DNA of 6,935 nucleotides from CAYJIL01 sp964370235 (GCA_964370235.1 CAYJIL010000110.1:1-6935), one strand, 5' to 3'; shown: positions 1-6,801, numbered from the stretch's first letter. Translations and numbers: made by a program. The notes: generated by a model from the letters alone, not told the origin.

Positions 1-27
1 AATTAATTCGAAGCAGCCTCTTTTGTG

Positions 28-147
28 AGAAATTTGTATCAAAATTCAGTTTTGGAGCTTCGTGATGAGCATAAAACGGAGCGTACTGGAGTACGTGAGT
101 ATTTATGCGATTCAGGAAGTGACAAAAATGTTTTTGAGACAGTTTCT
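28..147. repeat. Long imperfect palindrome (foldback element) past the mannosidase gene
   Basis: The two halves are inverted copies of each other around a centre at 88/89. Paired blocks read by eye, from the core outward, are: 82-87 with 90-95 (CGTACT/AGTACG), 69-75 with 102-108 (GCATAAA/TTTATGC), 63-65 with 112-114, 58-61 with 116-119 (CTTC/GAAG), 50-54 with 123-127 (TTTTG/CAAAA), 47-48 with 129-130, 39-44 with 132-137 (TCAAAA/TTTTGA), 34-37 with 139-142 and 28-32 with 143-147. That is about 40 pairs broken by nearly symmetric internal loops. No T-run follows the structure on the minus strand, so it is not a classical intrinsic terminator for the upstream mannosidase gene. It could be a dispersed palindromic element, a structured 3' RNA or a protein-binding site. 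The pairing is seen directly; the role is unknown. Confidence 0.6.
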
Positions 148-180
148 TTGTTATTTATGTACAAATGCTAAAACGTATGG

Positions 181-2520
181 TTACTTTTGGCCAGCACTCA
201 TAGAGTATGGTGCATTTTCGCCCACAAATTTACGGCGTTTGTTAGGCTTAGACCCCATCTCATAATTAATTTCGCCACCAGCCATTACATCGCTATATGT
301 TATATAGCCCTTGGTATATGGCTTGCCATTTAGTGTCATCGATTGAACATATCTATTCTCATCGCTCACCTCTGGGGCTTTAATCTCTAGAAACTTGCCT
401 CCACCTACATCTATTTTCATGTATGGTAGATATGGTGCACCCAGCACATACTCATCGGAGCCTGGGCACACAGGATAGAATCCCATTGCCGAGAAGATAT
501 ACCATGCCGACATCTGCCCACAATCATCGTTTCCACACAAGCCCTCAATCTCATCCTTGTACATGCGGTTCATTATCTCACGCACCCAATATTGTGTTTT
601 CCATGGTTGCGAAGTCCACATATACAAATATGGTACATGGTGGCTTGGCTCGTTACCATGCACATAATTACCCATAAGACCCTCACGAGTAACATCTTCG
701 GTGTGTGCAAAGAACTCATCGGGCAGGTGCATAGTAAATATTGAGTCGAGCCTGTTAACAAACACTTTCTCGCCACCCATTACATTCATTAGCCCTACTA
801 CATCGTGTGGCACATAAAACGAATAGTTCCACGAATTACCCTCGATAAAGCCTTCGCCATGTGTGTTTAGCAGGTTGGGATTATCCTTAAATTTGCCATC
901 AGCAAGGCGACCCATTGCAAAATTTGAACGAGGATCGAACACATTGCGCCAAGAGCCTGCACGCTCTTTATACTCCTTTGCCAAAGACTCGTTACCACAC
1001 TTTAGTGCCGAATTATATATTACCCAATCATCATAGGCATACTCTAGGGTAATTGACGAACCATTGCTGTTCTTGTCAAAAGGCACATAACCTAGCTGAA
1101 CATAGTCGCCAATATTATCGTAGTATTCGACATTGGCACTTGCATCCATTGCTTGCAGTGCGGCATCATTATCTTTAACCAACCCACGCACAAGAGCATC
1201 GCCCACTGCCGACACGCCGTGATAGCCAATCATACACCAGTTTTCGTTACCCATATGCGACCAAATAGGTAGTGCCGAATGCACACTTTGTGACTGGTGT
1301 GCTAGCATCGATGCCACCATATCGCCATTACGCTCGGGTGCTATTATGTTGAGTAGCGGATGTAGTGCACGATAGGTATCCCATAGCGAAAAGACTGTGT
1401 AGTTGGTAAAGTCGTCGGCTTTGTGTATTTGGTGATCGATACCACGATATTGTCTGTCGGTATCCATATATACCGATGGATTTATCATTGTGTGGTATAG
1501 CGATGTGTATAGCATATTTAGCTGAGAAGGCTCGCCCTCTGCATCGATAACATCTAGTTCTGCTGCCCAATTTGCTTTTGTTTGTGATAGAACATCATCA
1601 AAACTACGACCACCAACCTCGGCCTCTAGGTTTGCCACTGCACCTTGGGTGCTCACTGCCGATAGCGCAACCTTAACCTCTAGTGGCTCGCTAGAGGGCG
1701 AGAAGCAAAAATAGCTAACTATCTTGCGACCACCTATCTCGGGGAATTGCTTTACTTTGTCGAACTTGCGCCAAAATCCTTTATACTTTGCTTTGTCTTT
1801 GTCCTCGAAACCATAGTCCAAAATTGGACGTGAGAACTCTACTGCAAAGTATGTATAGTTGGTGCGTGCCCAGCCATTAGTTATGCGATAACCTGTTAGG
1901 AGTCTATCGTTTTCGACTCTGAGGTTTGCCCACAAAACTTTGCCATCGTAATTATATATTCCGTGAATTAGATCTAGAATTATTTGTTGCTCTTGGTCTT
2001 GTGGGAAGCTATACTTGTGTACTCCCACTCGCTGTGTAGCTGTTAGTTCTGCCTTTATGTTGTAGTCATCTAGCAAAACGCTATAATAACCGGGCTGTGA
2101 CACTTCGTTTTGGTGTGAGAACCTAGAACGATAACCGCTATCGGGCATCTGCTCGGTACCCGGGTTTAGGCGTAGCTGCCCTGTGGTTGGCATAACGAGA
2201 ATATCTCCCAAGTCTGAGTGACCCGTGCCACTAAAGTGTGTGTGGCTAAATCCTACGATTGTAGAATCGTCATACTGATAGCCCGCACAATATTTATATA
2301 CATCGGGTACATATTTTCCGTCAATGTTTTGGGGGATAGTGTCGGTATCGGGACTAAGCTGCACAATACCAAATGGTGCACAAGCACCGGGGAATGTGTG
2401 CCCCATATTTCCAGTACCAATCATTGGATTGACGTGGCTACTAGGGCTTTGCCCAAATAGCGAACTGCAAGCCATAGCTAGTAGCATGGTTGTAGTTGCG
2501 GTTTTAAATCTCATCTTCAT
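181..2520 (-). CDS. Exported GH92-family alpha-mannosidase
   Basis: A 779-residue glycoside hydrolase of family 92, a calcium-dependent inverting exo-alpha-mannosidase family that trims mannose from N-glycans and yeast mannan. The N-terminus is a signal peptide with hydrophobic segment at about 11-22. Cleavage could follow Gly23, leaving Gln24; alternatively Cys18 may be a poor lipobox (AMAC), so periplasmic or lipoprotein placement is open. GH92 signatures run in order: HTFPGACAPFG at 41-51, GFSHTHFSGTGHSDLGD at 90-106, FSLWDTYRALHPL at 377-389, EGNSWNYS at 560-567 (Glu560 the likely general acid), HGNEPSHH at 621-628 (sugar-recognition loop) and GNDDCGQMSAW at 663-673 (Asp665/Asp666 region, general base). 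Length is normal and the end APYSMS is typical, with no type IX sorting domain. The linkage specificity (alpha-1,2, 1,3 or other) cannot be read safely. Met1 is followed by Met3, a possible alternative start; no Shine-Dalgarno is present. There is no SusC/SusD pair beside it. Confidence 0.95.
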   Translation of the reverse strand: MKMRFKTATTTMLLAMACSSLFGQSPSSHVNPMIGTGNMGHTFPGACAPFGIVQLSPDTDTIPQNIDGKYVPDVYKYCAGYQYDDSTIVGFSHTHFSGTGHSDLGDILVMPTTGQLRLNPGTEQMPDSGYRSRFSHQNEVSQPGYYSVLLDDYNIKAELTATQRVGVHKYSFPQDQEQQIILDLIHGIYNYDGKVLWANLRVENDRLLTGYRITNGWARTNYTYFAVEFSRPILDYGFEDKDKAKYKGFWRKFDKVKQFPEIGGRKIVSYFCFSPSSEPLEVKVALSAVSTQGAVANLEAEVGGRSFDDVLSQTKANWAAELDVIDAEGEPSQLNMLYTSLYHTMINPSVYMDTDRQYRGIDHQIHKADDFTNYTVFSLWDTYRALHPLLNIIAPERNGDMVASMLAHQSQSVHSALPIWSHMGNENWCMIGYHGVSAVGDALVRGLVKDNDAALQAMDASANVEYYDNIGDYVQLGYVPFDKNSNGSSITLEYAYDDWVIYNSALKCGNESLAKEYKERAGSWRNVFDPRSNFAMGRLADGKFKDNPNLLNTHGEGFIEGNSWNYSFYVPHDVVGLMNVMGGEKVFVNRLDSIFTMHLPDEFFAHTEDVTREGLMGNYVHGNEPSHHVPYLYMWTSQPWKTQYWVREIMNRMYKDEIEGLCGNDDCGQMSAWYIFSAMGFYPVCPGSDEYVLGAPYLPYMKIDVGGGKFLEIKAPEVSDENRYVQSMTLNGKPYTKGYITYSDVMAGGEINYEMGSKPNKRRKFVGENAPYSMSAGQK

Positions 2521-2554
2521 CTATTATTTTTAACTTATTATTTAGTAGCATTTA

Positions 2555-2586
2555 CAAATATATTCAACTAAAGAGCTATTCACAAA
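2555..2586 (-). promoter_or_regulatory. Bacteroidota-type promoter of the mannosidase gene
   Basis: On the minus strand TTTG (complement of 2583-2586) is followed after exactly 20 nt by TATATTTG (complement of 2555-2562). This fits the known Bacteroidota sigma-ABfr promoter, a -33 TTTG and a -7 TAnnTTTG box 19-21 nt apart. Transcription would begin near 2550, giving an AT-rich leader of about 30 nt without a Shine-Dalgarno, as is usual in this phylum. It is the best promoter match in the window. Confidence 0.6.
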
Positions 2587-2612
2587 AATACTAAATTTGT
2601 TTTATAATAGCT
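2574..2612. repeat. Inverted repeat around the mannosidase -33 box (possible operator)
   Basis: AGCTATT at 2574-2580 is the exact reverse complement of AATAGCT at 2606-2612. A second pair, ACAAA at 2582-2586 and TTTGT at 2596-2600, lies inside it. The left arms flank and include the -33 box of the mannosidase promoter, a plausible place for a regulator to bind. The repeats are visible; regulation is inference, and short AT-rich repeats arise easily by chance. Confidence 0.3.
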
Positions 2613-2757
2613 ACTTAACACTAAATTTATCTATGTATGCGTTTACTAAATAGTTACAACGAATATATTAGTAGCTGTGGTTCTTATAGATTAGGAGCAC
2701 TACCTGCCATACTGCTTTAAAAGCATAATCGACACGCCTGCTTTGATTATATTTTAT

Positions 2758-2765
2758 TATCTTTG
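2758..2765 (+). promoter_or_regulatory. Candidate -7 box of the PHP phosphatase gene
   Basis: TATCTTTG matches the Bacteroidota TAnnTTTG box and ends 23 nt before the start codon, predicting a leader of roughly 20 nt. No TTTG or TTG lies at the expected 19-21 nt upstream spacing, so the -33 part is missing or weak. Rated on the -7 box and position only. Confidence 0.4.
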
Positions 2766-2788
2766 TATAAATAAGCTAAACTCATTGT

Positions 2789-3517
2789 ATGTTTTTTTTA
2801 AAAAATAAGAAGTTAATAGATAAAGGATTCTTTAGGGGATTTACCGATGTACATTCGCACATTTTACCATGTGTAGATGATGGTTCAAAGAGCCTTGAGG
2901 AGTCGCTCGAAATATTAGATCGGTATGAGCACATGGGCATCGAGAGGGTTATATTTACACCCCATATTATGGAAGAGTACCCCAACAACAGCTCACAATC
3001 TCTTAGGGCTACATTCGAGCAATTCAAAACTAGCTACAACGGCAATGTTAAACTATCTCTGGCAGCTGAGTATATGCTCGATGCCAAGTTTAACCAACAC
3101 CTAGCTAGCGGCGATATGTTAACTTTGTGGGATAATAATTTGCTAGTCGAGTGCTCTTATATTTCGCCACCGGTGGGGCTTTGGGATATGATATATAACA
3201 TGTCGGCAAGTGGTTATCAAGCCGTGCTGGCACACCCCGAGAGGTATAAATTTTTGGATGACGAAGATTTTCGCATACTCAGTAGCATGGGAGTAAAGTA
3301 CCAAGTTAACCTACTATCGCTAACTGGGTATTATGGCGGAATGGCAAAAGATAAAGCCCAAAAAATTATTGATAATGGCGAGTGCTTTGCCATTGGTACC
3401 GACATACACAAAATATCGACCATTGCCAAATGGATTGAACCAATGCGCCTCCCCAAAAAAAGCATTAATACCTTGCTAGATATAAAGTCTTGTATGTCAC
3501 AACAATTTAAAGACTAG
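2789..3517 (+). CDS. CpsB/YwqE-like PHP-domain protein-tyrosine phosphatase
   Basis: A 242-residue cytoplasmic protein of the polymerase-and-histidinol-phosphatase (PHP) superfamily, closest to the manganese-dependent phosphotyrosine phosphatases CpsB, CapC and YwqE. Those enzymes dephosphorylate bacterial tyrosine kinases that control capsule and exopolysaccharide export. The metal-binding motifs are all present: DVHSH at 20-24 (His22, His24), DDG at 30-32, TPH at 57-59 (His59), AEYM at 93-96 (Glu94), Glu121 in LVECS, HPERY at 149-153 and GTDIH at 203-207 (Asp205, His207). The spacing follows the family from end to end, so the enzyme looks active. The start at 2789 gives the short lysine-rich lead (residues 1-15) usual for Bacteroidota members; no Shine-Dalgarno is visible. 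No tyrosine kinase or glycosyltransferase adjoins it, so the substrate is unknown. Its stop codon interlocks with that of the convergent xerD. Confidence 0.88.
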   Translation: MFFLKNKKLIDKGFFRGFTDVHSHILPCVDDGSKSLEESLEILDRYEHMGIERVIFTPHIMEEYPNNSSQSLRATFEQFKTSYNGNVKLSLAAEYMLDAKFNQHLASGDMLTLWDNNLLVECSYISPPVGLWDMIYNMSASGYQAVLAHPERYKFLDDEDFRILSSMGVKYQVNLLSLTGYYGGMAKDKAQKIIDNGECFAIGTDIHKISTIAKWIEPMRLPKKSINTLLDIKSCMSQQFKD

Positions 3518-4443
3518 TCGTTTTTGCCCTTGGTTGCAGCCATATTTGCAATGGGGTGATAACGCTCGATGCTCTCTCTAAGGTGTGAGCTATCGAGGTG
3601 TGTGTATATATCGGTGGTGGTTATACTCTCGTGGCCTAGCATAAGTTGCACTAGGCGAATATCGGCACCTCCCACAACAAGATGCGTAGCAAAGGTGTGT
3701 CGTAAGGTATGTGGGCTGATGGTTTTGGTTATACCTGCCTTTAGGGCCAATTCTTTGACAATAATAAACACCATAACCCTCGAAAGTTTGGTACCTGTGC
3801 GCCCAATAAACAAATGGTCTTCGTCTCTTGAGCGAGTGTACTGCCCACGCCTAAAATCCATATATACCTTTAGCTTTGATATGGCATAGTCGCTAATGGG
3901 AACCAAACGCTGCTTATCGCCCTTTCCTATAACTCGAATATAATTTTCCTCAAAAAACAGATCGCTCATACGCAACGATATAAGCTCGCTCACTCGTAGC
4001 CCACAACTATACATTAGCTCGATGATGGCTCGATTGCGATGCCCCATCGGCTGCGATAGGTCAATTGCCGACACCATTGCCGAGAGTTCATCTACGCTCA
4101 AATGCTGTGGTAGCTTGCGAGTGCTTTTGGGTGTTTGTATAAGCTCGGTGGGTAGCGATTCTATTTTATCGTATAGGTATAGATAGTTATAAAAGCTCTT
4201 TACTCCGCTAATAATGCGAGCTTGTGAGCTTTTGCTTGTGCCTGCATCATATAGCTTTACAGCAAATTGGCTTACATCACTATGCTTAACAAGCAGTAAA
4301 TCAACACTATTATCTCTATCGAGAAGAAAAGCCACAAATTGATTAATATCTCTCATATATGCCTCGATGCTATTGAGGCTCATTCGCTTCTCTAGCAGCA
4401 GGTAGCTTTTATATTCGTTCAAGTGTTCTTTAAGCCTATTCAT
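3514..4443 (-). CDS. xerD: Tyrosine site-specific recombinase XerD
   Basis: A 309-residue tyrosine recombinase, normal length for the Xer family, which resolves chromosome dimers at dif together with FtsK. The N-terminal core-binding SAM-like domain covers about residues 5-90 and the catalytic domain about 110-290. All six catalytic residues can be assigned: Arg150 (GLRVSEL), Lys174 (GKGDKQ), His245 and Arg248 (HTLRH), His271 (LGHES) and Tyr280 (IYTH). The stretches SQARIISG, LPTEL and AIDLSQP and the end ERYHP resemble Bacteroides XerD rather than XerC as I know them; the choice of D over C is less certain than the family. The start Met1 fits the usual Xer N-terminus, but a -7-like box lies two bases upstream of it; Met21 is the next in-frame start and would cut into the first helix. 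No attachment site, excisionase or cargo gene is nearby, so this is a housekeeping Xer rather than a mobile-element integrase. Confidence 0.9.
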   Translation of the reverse strand: MNRLKEHLNEYKSYLLLEKRMSLNSIEAYMRDINQFVAFLLDRDNSVDLLLVKHSDVSQFAVKLYDAGTSKSSQARIISGVKSFYNYLYLYDKIESLPTELIQTPKSTRKLPQHLSVDELSAMVSAIDLSQPMGHRNRAIIELMYSCGLRVSELISLRMSDLFFEENYIRVIGKGDKQRLVPISDYAISKLKVYMDFRRGQYTRSRDEDHLFIGRTGTKLSRVMVFIIVKELALKAGITKTISPHTLRHTFATHLVVGGADIRLVQLMLGHESITTTDIYTHLDSSHLRESIERYHPIANMAATKGKND

Positions 4444-4445
4444 AC

Positions 4446-4453
4446 CAAAGATA
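4446..4453 (-). promoter_or_regulatory. Candidate -7 box directly in front of xerD
   Basis: The minus strand reads TATCTTTG, a TAnnTTTG match, with only two bases between it and the xerD ATG. If it is used, the transcript would begin at or just inside the start codon, giving a leaderless message. No TTTG lies 19-21 nt farther upstream, so this may be a chance match. Confidence 0.3.
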
Positions 4454-4496
4454 TTTGCAATAATTTTGTGATGTGCGATTATATTTCCCTATATTT

Positions 4497-4521
4497 TGGT
4501 TACCTTTGTTAGTGATAACCA
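4497..4521. repeat. Inverted repeat over the peptidase promoter
   Basis: TGGTTA at 4497-4502 and TAACCA at 4516-4521 form a perfect 6-bp inverted repeat with a 13-nt spacer. It encloses the -7 box at 4501-4508 and the likely transcription start of the peptidase-prmA unit, so it could be a small operator. The repeat is short enough to be chance. Confidence 0.25.
4501..4508 (+). promoter_or_regulatory. Candidate -7 box of the peptidase-prmA operon
   Basis: TACCTTTG fits TAnnTTTG and lies 41 nt before the peptidase start codon, predicting a leader of about 35 nt. A TTTG at 4465-4468 is too far upstream to serve as the -33 box, and nothing better sits at the right spacing. It is back to back with the xerD box at 4446-4453. 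Confidence 0.4.
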
Positions 4522-4549
4522 TCTGCAAAATTAATAATTTGAAGATATA

Positions 4550-5872
4550 ATGAAGCTAAATCTGACTAACTTATTGTTAAAAGCAACACCATTAGTAGTT
4601 GCTACTACCCTATCTCTCTCTGCACTAGCACAAAATAGCGAAAGTAGCGAGTTATATAAATTCCTAAAATCACAAGACGATATTGTTGGCGTTGAGCCCA
4701 TCAAGAATGGCCCTTTTGCACAAAAATATCTTGTCACAATTAGCCAACCCGTAGACTACAAGAGCGACAAAGGTGTGTTTAATCAACGTTTTGTTGTGGG
4801 ACACATAAACAAAGACTCTATAAATGTAATGGTAACCGAGGGTTACGTTGGCGATTACTCTCTTCGTGAGAACTATCGTGAAGAGATATCTAAAAAGCTA
4901 AATACCAACATGATATTTGTTGAGCATCGCTATTTTAGTGGCTCGGTACCACAGCCTCGTGACTGGGAGTATATGAGCGGTTATAATGCTGCCAACGACC
5001 TACACCGCATTAATAGCCTTATGAAAAAGTTTTATGGGCAACAGCGTTGGCTTGCAACAGGTATTAGCAAAGGTGGCCAAAACTCTATCATCTATCGCAC
5101 ATACTTCCCCGATGATGTAGATGTTACCGTGCCATATGTAGCACCTATCTGCTTTGGCGTTGAGGACGGCAGGCACGAGCCTTTCTTGCGTGAGGTGGCA
5201 ACCAAAAAAGATCGCAAGAAGATATTAGAATATCAGCGTGCTATCCTATCAAAGCGTAGCGAAATCATTCCTATGATGGAAGAGTATGCAAAAAAGCACA
5301 ATCACACATACAAGGCAGACATAAACACCATTCTAGACTATTGTGTGCTAGAAATGCCATTTTCGACATGGCAGTGGTGCAACGATATAGACGATATTCC
5401 ATCTAAAGATAGCTCGGCAAAGGAGCTTTTCGACTATCTAGTAAGATATTCGGGCCCCGAATACTTTATCGTTAGCCCAACATCACCGTTCTTTGTGCAA
5501 GCAGCAAAAGAGCTAGGCTACTACGGCTATGAGACAGCACCGCTAAAAGACCTTTTACACATAAAGAGCAGTAAGGGTTATTTGGCAGATTTGTTTCTTG
5601 ACGATACAACCAAAGATATAGCATTTGACAAGACACTAGCACTCGATATCGAAGCATTCCTTGAGAGCCAAGATGAAAAAATGATATTTATTTATGGCGA
5701 ATATGACCCTTGGAGCGCAGCTAGAGCAAAGGATAACTACTTTAAAGACAAGGATAATATGATATTGATGATTGAGGACGAAGGCAGCCACAAGGCTCGC
5801 ATCTCTACTCTTTCGTCGTCGCAAGAGCGAAGAGTATGGAAAACATTAAGTAATTGGTTAAAAAGAGAGTAA
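4550..5872 (+). CDS. Secreted S37-family (PS-10) serine peptidase
   Basis: A 440-residue exported serine peptidase resembling MEROPS family S37, whose known members are Streptomyces tripeptidyl aminopeptidases with an alpha/beta-hydrolase fold. A signal peptide spans 1-27: basic start, hydrophobic segment, then SALA before Gln28, a standard signal-peptidase I site. The mature protein has the family marks VEHRYFSGSVPQPRDW at 124-139 and GISKGG at 171-176, with Ser173 the nucleophile. YGEYDPWS at 382-389 places the acid at Asp386 and EGSHKAR at 411-417 places the base at His414, completing a triad in the expected order. The segment between (about 205-345) would be the helical cap over the active site. 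It likely acts in the periplasm, removing short peptides from N-termini, but the exact specificity is inference. The related S28 family is the main alternative. prmA follows after one base, so the two are probably co-transcribed. Confidence 0.8.
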   Translation: MKLNLTNLLLKATPLVVATTLSLSALAQNSESSELYKFLKSQDDIVGVEPIKNGPFAQKYLVTISQPVDYKSDKGVFNQRFVVGHINKDSINVMVTEGYVGDYSLRENYREEISKKLNTNMIFVEHRYFSGSVPQPRDWEYMSGYNAANDLHRINSLMKKFYGQQRWLATGISKGGQNSIIYRTYFPDDVDVTVPYVAPICFGVEDGRHEPFLREVATKKDRKKILEYQRAILSKRSEIIPMMEEYAKKHNHTYKADINTILDYCVLEMPFSTWQWCNDIDDIPSKDSSAKELFDYLVRYSGPEYFIVSPTSPFFVQAAKELGYYGYETAPLKDLLHIKSSKGYLADLFLDDTTKDIAFDKTLALDIEAFLESQDEKMIFIYGEYDPWSAARAKDNYFKDKDNMILMIEDEGSHKARISTLSSSQERRVWKTLSNWLKRE

Positions 5873-5873
5873 C

Positions 5874-6698
5874 ATGAACTATATTGAATATAGCATCGAT
5901 TGTAGTGCCGAGCAGGGCGAAATATATGTAGCATTTTTGGCAGATTTGGGTTTCGATAGTTTTACCTATACAGAGCCACAACAGCTGTGTTATATACTAG
6001 ACACCGAGCACGAGCAAAACAAACAAGCAATCAAAGATTATTTGGCTAGCGAGGCAGTAGAATATACTGTGAGCGATGTCGAAACCAAGAATTGGAACAA
6101 AGAGTGGGAGTCTAATTTTGAGGCTATCACAGTTGGCGATAGATTGTGTGTGAGAGCACCGTTCCACCCACAAAGCCAGTGTGAGCAAGAGATTATTATC
6201 ATGCCTAAAATGTCATTTGGGACAGGGCACCACGCTACTACATACCAAATGCTAGAGGCAATACTAGATGGTAATTTCGAGGGGCGCACAGTGCTTGATA
6301 TGGGTTGTGGGTCGGCAATACTTGCTATATTGGCAGCAAGCAAAGGCGCAAAGAGCGTTGTGGGTATCGACATAGACGATTGGGCAGTCGAGAACTCTAT
6401 CGAGAATGTTGCCGATAATGGTTATAGCGACTCAGTTAGCATTACGTTAGGCGATGCAGCTGCAATTGCAACTAGCAAATTCGATGTCGTTTTAGCAAAC
6501 ATCAACCGCAATATTCTACTTAGGGATATGCCTATTTACAAAAACGCAACAAACCCCGGAGGTGAGCTATATGTGAGCGGTTTTCTAGAGATTGATGCAA
6601 AAGCGATTCTCGATTGTGCAGAGTCGTTGGGTTATGATTTAATGGCTAAAAGCGAAAAAGATGGCTGGATGGTTATGAAGTTTGCTTTGGTAAAATAG
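5874..6698 (+). CDS. prmA: Ribosomal protein L11 methyltransferase PrmA
   Basis: A 274-residue S-adenosylmethionine-dependent methyltransferase that modifies ribosomal protein L11 on lysine side chains and its N-terminal amino group. The N-terminal substrate-recognition domain covers about 1-65, then a linker with NWNKEWE at 73-79. The class I Rossmann domain carries MSFGTGHHATT at 113-123, motif I LDMGCGSAIL at 141-150 (cofactor glycine loop), GIDIDDWAVEN at 164-174 (Asp166 probably holds the ribose) and the PrmA-type motif ANINRNIL at 208-215. Length is slightly shorter than the about 293 residues of E. coli PrmA, as is normal in Bacteroidota. The start lies one base after the peptidase stop, with a purine stretch AGAGAG in the peptidase tail as a weak ribosome site, suggesting translational coupling. 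An intrinsic terminator follows about 100 nt downstream. Confidence 0.95.
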   Translation: MNYIEYSIDCSAEQGEIYVAFLADLGFDSFTYTEPQQLCYILDTEHEQNKQAIKDYLASEAVEYTVSDVETKNWNKEWESNFEAITVGDRLCVRAPFHPQSQCEQEIIIMPKMSFGTGHHATTYQMLEAILDGNFEGRTVLDMGCGSAILAILAASKGAKSVVGIDIDDWAVENSIENVADNGYSDSVSITLGDAAAIATSKFDVVLANINRNILLRDMPIYKNATNPGGELYVSGFLEIDAKAILDCAESLGYDLMAKSEKDGWMVMKFALVK

Positions 6699-6801
6699 TA
6701 GTGCTCTATAAAGCAGATAATATTTTATAACTATCTCGGGGGCATGTGCTATGCATGGCTGTTTTGGGGGATATAAGATAATTATTTGGCTTATAAATTT
6801 T
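6699..6801 (+). other. prmA 3' untranslated region
   Basis: The 103 nt between the prmA stop and its terminator contain no start-to-stop reading frame I would call a gene. There are two G-runs (about 6737-6741 and 6765-6769) and the palindrome ATGCAT, but no stable hairpin that I can see. It is transcribed if the terminator is used, so it is long enough to carry a small 3' RNA, for which there is no direct evidence. Confidence 0.4.

Noticed and set aside
3..65. Possible C-terminal end of a plus-strand gene (frame open from the left edge to TGA at 63-65)
   Set aside because: Only 20 codons are visible, they resemble no family I know, and the second half lies in the palindrome. An open frame of this length is easily chance.
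28..147. Intrinsic terminator of the mannosidase gene
   Set aside because: No T-run follows the stem on the minus strand, and the helix is much longer and more interrupted than a normal terminator. A processing or rho-linked role remains possible.
62..265. A 67-residue plus-strand reading frame starting with GTG-ATG
   Set aside because: It runs through the palindrome and then 85 bases into the mannosidase gene on the other strand. It has no recognisable domain or ribosome site, and its sequence is explained by the foldback.
423..677. Plus-strand frame opposite the mannosidase, and similar frames opposite the other genes
   Set aside because: These are shadows of strongly supported genes, with no domain, no conserved motif and no start signals.
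2592..2599. TAAATTTG as a plus-strand -7 box
   Set aside because: It matches TAnnTTTG, but no -33 element is at the right distance and no gene starts for almost 200 bases. The box at 2758-2765 is better placed.
3514..4443. Integrase of an integrative element or integron
   Set aside because: The protein has normal Xer length and XerD-like motifs. No att repeats, excisionase, attC sites or cargo genes are seen, and its neighbours are chromosomal genes.
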